A DNA stretch of 8,593 nucleotides, from assembly GCA_011046405.1 (NCBI GenBank), contig DSAR01000014.1, positions 1 to 8,593 on the forward strand, written 5' to 3'. The position numbers were made by a program, and so were the translations under genes. A model generated the notes under the pieces. It was not told where the DNA came from. It saw nothing but the letters and a program-made list of their open reading frames with translations, and made no database searches. This document shows, piece after piece, positions 1 through 6,141 of this stretch (position 1 is the first letter of the stretch; the number at the start of each line of letters is the position of its first letter). The DNA comes from Chloroflexota bacterium (GTDB taxonomy: Bacteria > Chloroflexota > Anaerolineae > B4-G1).

Positions 1-2031
1 GCCGGTATGGCGTGGGAAGTGGCCGTGCTCTGGCTCAACGAGGCGGCCGCCCTGGCCCACCTCGACGACGACGTTTCTCCATCTGAGGCCCTGGATCGGG
101 CCCGCCACGTCTTCACCCGGGAGCAGAACGCGGTCTGGCTGGCAGCCACCGACCTCTACCGGGCCATCTTCGATTGGCGCGGCGGGGCGCTCGACTCGGC
201 CCGCGAGCACGCCCTGCGCGCCCGGGATGCCTTTAGTCAGGCCGTCCGCCAGGCGGGCCTGCACAGCCGCGTCGCCCAGTGCGAGGTCGTCCTGGGGGAA
301 GTGGCCCTGCAGAAGGGCGAGGTCGAGCACGCCGCCATCCATTTTAGACAGGGGCTGGAACGTCTGGAGCACACCGACGTGCCCGCCGTCAGTTTCGCCT
401 GTCTCTATGGCCTGGGGCGCACCGAGCAATCGGAGGGACGGGTCGAAAAGGCGCTCGATTATTACCGCCGGGCGGTGGCCCTCATCGAGCGCCTGCAGGC
501 CGCCATCGGGGCCGAGGATTACAAGATCGCCTTCCTGGGCGACAAGCTCCAGGTCTACGAGGCCTTGATTATGCTCTCCCTGGAGGTGGGTACGCCGGAG
601 GCGTTGCGGGAGGCCTTCGCGACGCTGGAACAGGCCAAGAGCCGGGCGCTGTTGGACGCCCTGGCCCGGGAATCTACCGGGGAGACCGATTCCCCGGCCG
701 AGACGGAACTGCTGGCCGAGATGGAGCGCATAAGAAGCGAGCTCAACTGGTATTACAACCGGCTCAACGCTCCCCAACCCGAGAAAGAGACGCCCTCGGT
801 GGAGACGGTCAAGCACTTGACCGGGGCCATCACCCGCCGCGAGCGGGCGCTCAAAAAGTTGCTCGATCGCTGGCGCTCGCCCGACCTGGCCGCCGCCCCC
901 CGCAACCCCATCTGGACCGTCGATGCCGGGCAAATCCAGTCGGCACTGCCTGATGATGCGCTGCTGCTGGAGTTCTACACCGCCCGGGACCAGATCATCG
1001 TCTTCGGACTGGACCAGGAGACTATGTGGACCCAGCGGCTGCCGGCGTCGTGCAGCGAGGTGGCCGACGCCCTGAGCCAGTTCCGCTTCCAACTGAATAA
1101 ATTCAGCTACGGTCCGGCCTACCGGGAACGGCACGCGCAGGCCCTGCGCCAGGCCGCCAACGAGAGCCTGGGCCAGATCTACCAGGCCCTGTTGGCCCCC
1201 GTCGCCGGGCGCCTGACCGCCGACACGCTGATCGTCGTGCCCCACGGCCTGCTGCACTACGTCCCCTTCCAGGCCCTGTTCGATGGGCAGGCGTATCTCA
1301 TCGATCGAAAAACGGTCTCCTACGCCCCCAGCGCCACCATTCTCCACCGCGTCCTGAGCAATCAGGCCCGGTCGAACGGCCGGCCGCCCCTGATCATGGG
1401 GCTGCCCGACCCCTCCATCCCCTACGCCCGGGCCGAGGCCGAGGCTATCGCCGCGCTCTACCCGCGCGCCACGGTGCGCCTGGGCGAGCGGGCCACGGTC
1501 GAGGGCCTGATGGAGAACGAGCAATCGCCGGCCTTCCTGCATCTCTCGACCCACGCCACCTTCCGGGCCGACAACCCTCTCTTCTCCGCCCTCAAGTTGG
1601 CCGACGGCTGGGTCAGCGTCCACGACGTCTACCGCATGGCCCATTCCGCTCCCCTGGTCACCCTCAGCGCCTGCGAGACGGGACGCAGCCAGGTGGCCGT
1701 CGGCGACGAGCTGGTGGGGTTGTGCCGGGGCTTCTTCGGCGCCGGCGCCCACTCCATGGTGGTCAGCCTGTGGGTGGTGGATGACAGCTCGACCGCCCGC
1801 CTGATGGCCCGCTTCTACGAGGAACTGCAGGCCGGGCTGCCGGTCAACGCCGCGCTGCGGACCGCCCAACGGGCGATCAAGGCGGAAAAGGGGCATCCCT
1901 ACTACTGGGCCCCCTTCATCCTGACCGGCGATGTCCACCTGCGATTAAACGAGAGCAAATCCCAACCTGACACCTACAACCTGCAACCCACAACCTGCAA
2001 TCACAAACTTGAAACTGATAGAGTCTCTTGA
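1..2031 (+). CDS. TPR-CHAT domain protein (caspase/separase-like), 5' partial
   Basis: The frame is open from base 1, so the gene probably begins upstream; the ATG at 7 has no visible ribosome site and is used here only for numbering. Residues about 40-230 are alanine-rich paired helices like TPR repeats, ending in EQAKSRALLDALARE (208-222), a stretch typical of the TPR-to-CHAT junction. A charged, probably coiled segment follows (about 232-300). The CHAT domain spans about 319-645, with the strand LLLEFYTARDQIIVFGL, the His motif HLSTHA (catalytic His likely 516), the Cys motif LSACETG (Cys 556), and the usual GAGAHSMVVSLWVVDD and FYEEL blocks. Both dyad residues are present, so a cysteine peptidase is plausible. 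CHAT proteins are cytoplasmic, and in characterised cases the TPR part senses a partner that switches the peptidase on; the substrate here is unknown. The last ~25 residues are low-complexity. The S8 peptidase gene follows 44 bp downstream. Confidence 0.9.
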   Translation, partial: AGMAWEVAVLWLNEAAALAHLDDDVSPSEALDRARHVFTREQNAVWLAATDLYRAIFDWRGGALDSAREHALRARDAFSQAVRQAGLHSRVAQCEVVLGEVALQKGEVEHAAIHFRQGLERLEHTDVPAVSFACLYGLGRTEQSEGRVEKALDYYRRAVALIERLQAAIGAEDYKIAFLGDKLQVYEALIMLSLEVGTPEALREAFATLEQAKSRALLDALARESTGETDSPAETELLAEMERIRSELNWYYNRLNAPQPEKETPSVETVKHLTGAITRRERALKKLLDRWRSPDLAAAPRNPIWTVDAGQIQSALPDDALLLEFYTARDQIIVFGLDQETMWTQRLPASCSEVADALSQFRFQLNKFSYGPAYRERHAQALRQAANESLGQIYQALLAPVAGRLTADTLIVVPHGLLHYVPFQALFDGQAYLIDRKTVSYAPSATILHRVLSNQARSNGRPPLIMGLPDPSIPYARAEAEAIAALYPRATVRLGERATVEGLMENEQSPAFLHLSTHATFRADNPLFSALKLADGWVSVHDVYRMAHSAPLVTLSACETGRSQVAVGDELVGLCRGFFGAGAHSMVVSLWVVDDSSTARLMARFYEELQAGLPVNAALRTAQRAIKAEKGHPYYWAPFILTGDVHLRLNESKSQPDTYNLQPTTCNHKLETDRVS
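1976..2000 (+). repeat. Short direct repeat in the 3' end of the CHAT gene
   Basis: ACAACCTGCAA occurs at 1976-1986 and again at 1990-2000 (period 14), with another AACCTG just upstream at 1964. It encodes the polar tail after the CHAT fold has ended (QPDTYNLQPTTCNHKLE). Base composition is A/C-rich, unlike the rest of the gene. It looks like extragenic repeat sequence read through as a C-terminal extension. Confidence 0.6.
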
Positions 2032-2060
2032 GAACCGGCTTATTTGACAAAGGTAAGGAA

Positions 2061-2068
2061 GGAAGGAG
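2061..2068 (+). promoter_or_regulatory. Ribosome binding site setting the S8 peptidase start
   Basis: GGAAGGAG lies 7 nt before the ATG at 2076, inside a longer purine tract (2055-2068). It decides between two starts: a TTG at 2028 that overlaps the upstream TGA has no such site, whereas the ATG at 2076 has this strong one and gives a protein opening directly with a signal peptide. Confidence 0.8.
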
Positions 2069-2075
2069 TAGAAAG

Positions 2076-4949
2076 ATGAGCACTTATCCCATTCGCCAGA
2101 TCGTTCACTTCATCACGGGGCTTCTCATCGTCATGCTGCTGGCCGGGGGGCTCGCGGCGCCGGTCGCGGCCGACGAGCCCGGCGAGCCGAGTGAGCCAAA
2201 TGGGCCCATCGACCTCGTCGTGCAGGTCGCGCCCGGGGCCGACTGCCTCCAACTGGCGGCCGATTACGGGGCCGACTTGCTGGGCGCGGTGGCGCCGCTC
2301 TCCCTGTGCCGCCTGCAGATGGACGGTTTGCAGGCCGGGGACAGCCTGGCGGCCGACCCGCGCGTCGTCACCGTCGAGGAGGACGAGGTCCTGGAGGCCC
2401 AGCCCCGTTACGTCGGCGCCGACGGCGCCGACGACATAATGGAGGCCCAGCCACATTACATCGGCGCACATGGCGGGCCGGGCCCCGACTACCACGAGCA
2501 ATGGGCGGTGGGCCGGATCCGGGCGCCGCAGGCCCAGGCGCTGACCACGGGCCAGGGCGTGATCGTCGCGGTGCTGGACACCGGCGTCGATCTCAACCAC
2601 CCGCTGTTGGAAGGCAAGCTGATGGCCGGTTACGATTTCGTGGACGGCGATGACGACCCGAGCGAGGAGACCGACGGGATAGACAATGATGGGAACGGCC
2701 GCGTCGACGAGGCGGTCGGCCACGGCACCCACATCGCCGGCATCGTCGCCCTGGTCGCGCCCGACGCCACGATCATGCCGGTGCGGATCTTCGACAGCGA
2801 CGGGCAGGGCACCTACTTCGACGCTATCGAGGGCATCGTCTACGCCGTCGATCACGGCGCCCAGGTGATCAACCTGAGTGGCAGTGGCCCCAACAGCACC
2901 GAGGCCCTGCAGGCGGCCGTGAACTACGCCTGGGACAACGGCGTGTTGCTCGTGACCTCGGGCGGCGTAAACTCCCTGGGTTATCCGGCCCTGTACGAGC
3001 ACGTCATCTCGGTGGGCGCCTCTGACCAGGAGGACCGCGCGGCCGATTTTGCCGTGTTCCAGGAGGGGCCGCCCACGGTCTACGCGCCGGGCATCTCCAT
3101 CTTCTCCGCCTACACCGACGGCACCGATTATCCTGACCAGTACGCCTGCGCCTGGTGGAGCGGCAATTCGATGGCTACCCCCTTCGTCGCCGGAGAAGCG
3201 GCCCTGCTGTTCTCCAGCGGCGACTGCGACCGCGACTGTGTGACCAGCATTATCCCCGACACCAAATTCCCCGAGGTGGATAACGGTGAAGCAGGCCGTA
3301 TCGACCTGTACGACGCGGCCGCGGCCGCGCTGGGGACCACTGACGTGGAACTTCAGCTGCAATACCACTCGAACAGTAGCGCTGACAACGAAATTCACCC
3401 GGTCATCCAGATCATCAACGAGGGGAACACGATTCCCTTCAGCGAGCTGACCATGCGCTACTGGTATACCGGCGGAGATGCGCCCTACACGCTTACCTGC
3501 CAGCAGGCCGACGTTGGTTGTGAACACACGACCAGTCACGTCGTCAAATTGAACCCCCATCGATTCAAAGCGGACCAGTATCTGGAGATCGGCTTCGCCA
3601 GCACGGCGGGTTACCTGTTAGGTGGTCGAGAGGGCGGATCTGTCGCAAACCAGATTCTCCGCATCGACGGGGGGCTCTACGACGAATTCAACGACTACTC
3701 CTTTAAACCCACCGAAATGCCTAGTGCCTGGGATCGCGTGACGCTCTATCACCAGGGGACGTTGGTGTGGGGTAAGGAACCCCGGCTCGCTATCCTGGTG
3801 GTGGACGACGACCTCTGCCAGCCCTACGGCGCCTACTACGAGCAAGCGCTCAACACGTTGGGCAAATCCTACGACTATTGGAATATCTGTCTCTCCGGTG
3901 CGCCGGCCCTCGCCGACCTGGAGCAGTACAATATCGTCATCTGGTTCACAGGCAACGACTACCAGACGACGCTGACCTATGCAGACCGCGCCAACCTGGC
4001 GGCCTACCTGGACAATGGCGGGCGGCTCTTCATCTCTGGCCAGAACATCGACTACCACATCGGCAACCAGGCTTTCTTCTCCGATTACCTGCACGCTATC
4101 CCGGCCTGGTACAATACGAACGTTTATGGGTTGACCGGCTATGACCTTATGCAAGGCCTCAACGTCAATATCCTCGGTGGAGATGGAGCCAACAACCAGG
4201 CCAATCCAGCGGGCGTCAATCTGAGGCCCGGCGCCGTTGGCCTGTTCAACTACGGCGGTGGCTACGGATGGGGCGGTCTGCGTTGGGAGGGCGATTACAA
4301 GGTCGTCTATCTCTCCTTTGGTTTCGAGGCTATCAACACGGCCGCCGCCCGGGTCAGCGTGATGGATCGCATACTAACCTGGTTGGAGGGGGAACAAACC
4401 CAAGACGCCTCAAACGCGATATTCTTCGACGATTTTGAAACCAGCAAAGGTTGGATCAGAAACTACGCCGGCACAGACACGGCGACGAGTGGACTGTGGC
4501 AACGCGCCATTCCCCAGCAAACCTCATACCAGGGCTGGATCTACCAGGTTGGAGCAACGACCAGTGGCAGCCACGCGTTGGTCACGGGAGCACTGGCGGG
4601 CACATCTCCCGGCAGTTACGACGTGGATGATGGAAAGACGAGCGCGCGCTCTCCAGCCATCACCCTGCCCAATACTGGCAACCTGACACTTTCGTTCAAC
4701 TACTACCTGGCCCATCACGATAACGCCACCAGCGACGATTACCTGCGGGTCACCATCTTGGGCCAGACGACAGAGACCGTCCTGGAAAAACGCGGCTCCC
4801 CAACTCGCAAACAAGCCTTATGGACTAGCTTCAGCGTTCCCATCGACCAGTTCGCCGGGCAGACCATCTATCTACTGATCGAGGCCGCCGACGAAGCCGG
4901 GCCCAGTCTCATCGAGGCTGGCGTCGATGACGTGATGATTACCCAGTAG
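2076..4949 (+). CDS. Secreted S8 subtilisin-like peptidase with CBM3, GATase-like and MAM-like modules
   Basis: 957 aa. Residues 1-32 form a signal peptide (hydrophobic 9-31, cut near PVAA). About 45-135 is an I9-like propeptide region. The S8 domain (about 150-418) has Asp168 in VLDTGVD, His216 in GHGTH and Ser365 in GNSMATP, plus an acidic, probably calcium-binding loop (DGIDNDGNGRVDE) before the His. Gly297 stands where the oxyanion-hole Asn is expected (VTSGGVN). Residues 423-569 are a family 3 carbohydrate-binding module (LTMRYWYTGG, ADQYLEIGF, FNDYSF, VTLYHQGTLVWGKEP), a type known from cellulases and cellulosome scaffoldins. Residues 570-772 form a class I glutamine-amidotransferase-like fold with SGQN where a nucleophile elbow would be. 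Residues 782-957 are a MAM-like jelly-roll shared with the cysteine peptidase downstream. The enzyme is exported and probably binds polysaccharide or cell-wall material while cleaving protein. It is likely co-transcribed with the CHAT gene and ends at the terminator at 5010. Confidence 0.93.
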   Translation: MSTYPIRQIVHFITGLLIVMLLAGGLAAPVAADEPGEPSEPNGPIDLVVQVAPGADCLQLAADYGADLLGAVAPLSLCRLQMDGLQAGDSLAADPRVVTVEEDEVLEAQPRYVGADGADDIMEAQPHYIGAHGGPGPDYHEQWAVGRIRAPQAQALTTGQGVIVAVLDTGVDLNHPLLEGKLMAGYDFVDGDDDPSEETDGIDNDGNGRVDEAVGHGTHIAGIVALVAPDATIMPVRIFDSDGQGTYFDAIEGIVYAVDHGAQVINLSGSGPNSTEALQAAVNYAWDNGVLLVTSGGVNSLGYPALYEHVISVGASDQEDRAADFAVFQEGPPTVYAPGISIFSAYTDGTDYPDQYACAWWSGNSMATPFVAGEAALLFSSGDCDRDCVTSIIPDTKFPEVDNGEAGRIDLYDAAAAALGTTDVELQLQYHSNSSADNEIHPVIQIINEGNTIPFSELTMRYWYTGGDAPYTLTCQQADVGCEHTTSHVVKLNPHRFKADQYLEIGFASTAGYLLGGREGGSVANQILRIDGGLYDEFNDYSFKPTEMPSAWDRVTLYHQGTLVWGKEPRLAILVVDDDLCQPYGAYYEQALNTLGKSYDYWNICLSGAPALADLEQYNIVIWFTGNDYQTTLTYADRANLAAYLDNGGRLFISGQNIDYHIGNQAFFSDYLHAIPAWYNTNVYGLTGYDLMQGLNVNILGGDGANNQANPAGVNLRPGAVGLFNYGGGYGWGGLRWEGDYKVVYLSFGFEAINTAAARVSVMDRILTWLEGEQTQDASNAIFFDDFETSKGWIRNYAGTDTATSGLWQRAIPQQTSYQGWIYQVGATTSGSHALVTGALAGTSPGSYDVDDGKTSARSPAITLPNTGNLTLSFNYYLAHHDNATSDDYLRVTILGQTTETVLEKRGSPTRKQALWTSFSVPIDQFAGQTIYLLIEAADEAGPSLIEAGVDDVMITQ
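2391..2486 (+). repeat. 48-bp tandem duplication in the S8 propeptide/linker region
   Basis: Two adjacent 48-bp units (2391-2438 and 2439-2486) encode 16-residue copies at 106-121 and 122-137. The first reads LEAQPRYVGADG and the second MEAQPHYIGAHG. The first two thirds of each unit are nearly identical in DNA and the last third has diverged. The frame is kept. The duplication falls between propeptide and catalytic domain, near the probable activation cleavage site. Confidence 0.75.
4419..4946 (+). other. MAM-like C-terminal module, copy 1 (S8 peptidase)
   Basis: Residues 782-957 of the S8 peptidase, opening with IFFDDFET and ending in GVDDVMITQ. Blocks typical of MAM/jelly-roll modules in bacterial secreted peptidases are visible: LTLSFNYYLAH, SDDYLRV, and FAGQTIYLLIEAAD followed by a terminal DDV strand. 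It ends flush with the stop codon. The matching copy is at 7914-8444. Confidence 0.75.
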
Positions 4950-5009
4950 TCATCCCCTGCTGCGACGACGACGCACGACGGCCTGTCTCGCGCAAGTAGA
5001 CGGAATCGC

Positions 5010-5043
5010 AAAGCCCCACCCGATCTAATGGGTGGGGCTTTTT
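5010..5043 (+). terminator. Rho-independent terminator after the S8 peptidase gene
   Basis: A perfect 11-bp stem, AAGCCCCACCC (5011-5021) with GGGTGGGGCTT (5030-5040), encloses an 8-nt loop; the last two stem T's run into TTT for five T's in all (5039-5043). It begins about 60 nt after the stop at 4949 and should end the CHAT/S8 transcript. Confidence 0.92.
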
Positions 5044-5045
5044 AC

Positions 5046-5194
5046 GTCTCACATGCTCAGACTGCCCGTTCAGCGCGGAGCACAGTCCGCGCCAACATGC
5101 TCGCGTGAGCTTTCGAGCGACGATGTACTATCGGTTGTTCACCAGCAACCGCCGGACTGCGGGTTCGGTGGGAAGGAACAGGCTGAGTAGTAAC
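5046..5194. mobile_element. Decayed MITE related to the element at 5949-6113
   Basis: The right tip TGAGTAGTAAC (5184-5194) matches the right tip of the intact element (TGAGCAGTTAC) at 9 of 11 positions. The left part has TGCTCAG (5054-5060), then a hairpin at 5073-5092 (GCGCGGA / TCCGCGC) followed by GCC. This is the same order and spacing as TGCTCAG and GCGGATT / AATCCGC plus GCC in the intact element. The right side has a hairpin CCGGAC / GTTCGG (5152-5168) followed by GGTGGG, as in the intact element. The left tip is degenerate and I find no clean target duplication, so the left boundary is approximate. No gene lies in this stretch. Confidence 0.5.
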
Positions 5195-5229
5195 GTCAAA
5201 TCAATCAAGTGTGTTTCATTTCATTTGGG

Positions 5230-5284
5230 GCCAAGCTCGTAGTAGGCGATAAATCGCCAAGCTCGTAGTAGGCGATTTATCGCC
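5230..5284. repeat. Tandem palindromic modules inside the MITE-like element
   Basis: A 21-bp sequence at 5230-5250 recurs exactly at 5256-5276 (period 26). Each copy runs GTAGTA into a 14-bp palindrome: GGCGATAAATCGCC (5245-5258) in the first and GGCGATTTATCGCC (5271-5284) in the second. The two palindromes are reverse complements of each other, differing only in the central AA or TT. Confidence 0.8.
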
Positions 5285-5300
5285 GTAAAAGCGCGCTGAA

Positions 5301-5326
5301 GCCGCTATCTAGCGCCGCTATCTAGC
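5301..5326. repeat. 13-bp tandem repeat
   Basis: GCCGCTATCTAGC occurs at 5301-5313 and 5314-5326, followed by GCC. Each unit contributes the hairpin CGCTA-TC-TAGCG. On the - strand the array is preceded by GTAGTG, so it faces the GTAGTA-palindrome modules at 5230-5284. Confidence 0.8.
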
Positions 5327-5430
5327 GCCCGCACTACAAACAGCGCTCAAAGCATTTGAAACACACCCAAATCAATCAAGTGCTGGGGAAAACAGCTGTG
5401 TGTATTTTTACAACGATTCTTACCTCTATA

Positions 5431-5462
5431 TAAGTACATTGGAAATTAAGTACATTGGAAAT
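5431..5462. repeat. 16-bp tandem repeat, two copies
   Basis: TAAGTACATTGGAAAT is present twice head to tail with no mismatch (5431-5446 and 5447-5462). It lies just upstream of the first degenerate repeat copy. Confidence 0.85.
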
Positions 5463-5471
5463 CAATTTTTT

Positions 5472-5552
5472 TCACATTTTTCAGTGCTGCGCATTCTCGT
5501 ATATAGTGGGTGACATTGAGTGACATTGAGTGACTAAAATACTACAGATAGG
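5472..5552. repeat. Degenerate intergenic repeat, copy A
   Basis: It aligns with 5752-5821 at roughly 70-75% by eye. Shared landmarks in order are CATTTTTCA/CATATTTTTCA, GCTG, TTCT, GTAT, AGTG, GTGACAT and AATACTACA. Copy A carries an extra unit of the 10-bp repeat TGACATTGAG (5511-5520 and 5521-5530, then TGAC), which explains its greater length. Confidence 0.6.
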
Positions 5553-5710
5553 CATTCTGTGCAAATATCACCTATATGTTGGGGATATGGTGAGAATTTC
5601 ATCCTGAACTTAATGAAATTAGGGCCTAACTAATGATATCCTTGTACGTTGAGCAAGAATTTGCCGTTGACGCCCCTTATTGGTTCCAGCCCTGTTCGGA
5701 TTAGATTGTA

Positions 5711-5821
5711 ACGTTTTTTCAGAAAAATTAGTCCCCAATGTGTTAAGTCTTTTCATATTTTTCAACGCTGTACCTTCTAGTATGCAGTGAGTGACATCGA
5801 ATGGCCGAATACTACATATAG
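5711..5821. repeat. Degenerate intergenic repeat, copy B (uninterrupted)
   Basis: It begins ACGTTTTTTCAGAAAA (5711-5726), repeated exactly at 5932-5947, where copy C begins. Its 3' two thirds match copy A. The first 30 bases match copy C at 26 positions once the insertion at 5949-6121 is removed, so this copy is a natural empty-site reference for the two inserted elements. Confidence 0.65.
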
Positions 5822-5940
5822 CGCCTAACCTGGACAGCCAGAGCCAAAAAGGAGCCATTGACCGCAAATGCTTGCTCGCTGCGCGAGGGTTCGATTGCTT
5901 AGGGTCTCGCCATACAAAATCCCAGAGAGCCACGTTTTTT

Positions 5941-6121
5941 CAGAAAACGTAACTGCTCAGCATACGTGTGCAGAGCGGATTACAATCCGCGCCGATGGCG
6001 CGCGCCGATGGCGCGCGCCATCGGCGCGTGGGCCATTGACTGGGTGGGGACGGAAACCGACACGTCGGCTGCAGCCCGGATTGTGATCCGGTGGGCACAA
6101 GGTGAGCAGTTACCAGAAAAC
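5941..6121. mobile_element. IS66-like MITE (5949-6113) with 8-bp target duplication
   Basis: CAGAAAAC at 5941-5948 is repeated at 6114-6121 and flanks a 165-bp element with perfect 11-bp inverted tips, GTAACTGCTCA (5949-5959) and TGAGCAGTTAC (6103-6113). Weaker pairing extends inward to about 45 bp and includes two sub-terminal hairpins: GCGGATT-AC-AATCCGC (5975-5990) and CCGGAT-TGTG-ATCCGG (6076-6091). IS66-family ends generally begin GTAA and duplicate 8 bp, which fits. There is no transposase, so it would need one supplied from elsewhere. Confidence 0.85.
6001..6028. repeat. Perfect 28-bp GC-rich palindrome in the MITE core
   Basis: Bases 6001-6028 equal their own reverse complement, centred on GCGCGCGC. 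The left arm is also part of a 13-bp-period direct repeat (GCGCCGATGGCG at 5989-6000 and 6002-6013). It can form a cruciform or a very stable RNA hairpin. Confidence 0.9.
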
Positions 6122-6141
6122 TTGGTTTCCAATGCAATGCG

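Larger units (their letters stand above)
5197..5382. mobile_element. MITE-like element with 15-bp flanking direct repeats
   Basis: CAAATCAATCAAGTG occurs at 5197-5211 and exactly again at 5368-5382, enclosing 156 bp. Near-terminal inverted repeats are GTGTGTTTCA (5209-5218) and TGAAACACAC (5357-5366), with weaker pairing continuing inward. The left inverted repeat overlaps the direct repeat by 3 bp, so exact tips are uncertain. The interior is non-coding and made of palindromic modules. A non-autonomous transposon is the simplest reading; a recombination-generated repeat is the alternative. Confidence 0.55.
5383..5940. other. AT-richer intergenic stretch without a gene
   Basis: I see no supported gene here. 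The stretch is clearly more AT-rich than the flanking coding DNA. It contains two small tandem repeats, two copies of a degenerate longer repeat, and stem-loops such as AATTTCAT / ATGAAATT (5595-5620) and CTCGC-TGC-GCGAG (5875-5887). A 104-codon minus-strand reading frame (5619-5933) has no recognisable motif and crosses the repeats. Confidence 0.6.

Noticed and set aside
2028..2075. TTG start at 2028 overlapping the CHAT stop, as a translationally coupled start for the S8 peptidase
   Set aside because: It has no Shine-Dalgarno site and would put 16 charged residues before the signal peptide, while the ATG at 2076 has GGAAGGAG at good spacing.
2040..3560. 506-codon open frame on the - strand
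   Set aside because: It lies entirely opposite the S8 peptidase, whose motifs are unmistakable. The product is a Val/Gly/Asp/Arg-rich string without motifs, the usual antisense shadow in high-GC DNA.
5230..5326. CRISPR array
   Set aside because: There are only two copies of each repeat, the repeats are palindromic modules rather than repeat-spacer units, and no cas gene is present.
5875..5908. tRNA-like fragment with GGTTCGATT after a small hairpin
   Set aside because: Only a T-loop-like word is present; no acceptor, D or anticodon arm can be folded around it.
5619..5933. 104-codon - strand frame in the intergenic region
   Set aside because: It has no recognisable domain and no clear ribosome site, and it overlaps the degenerate repeat copy at 5711-5821.
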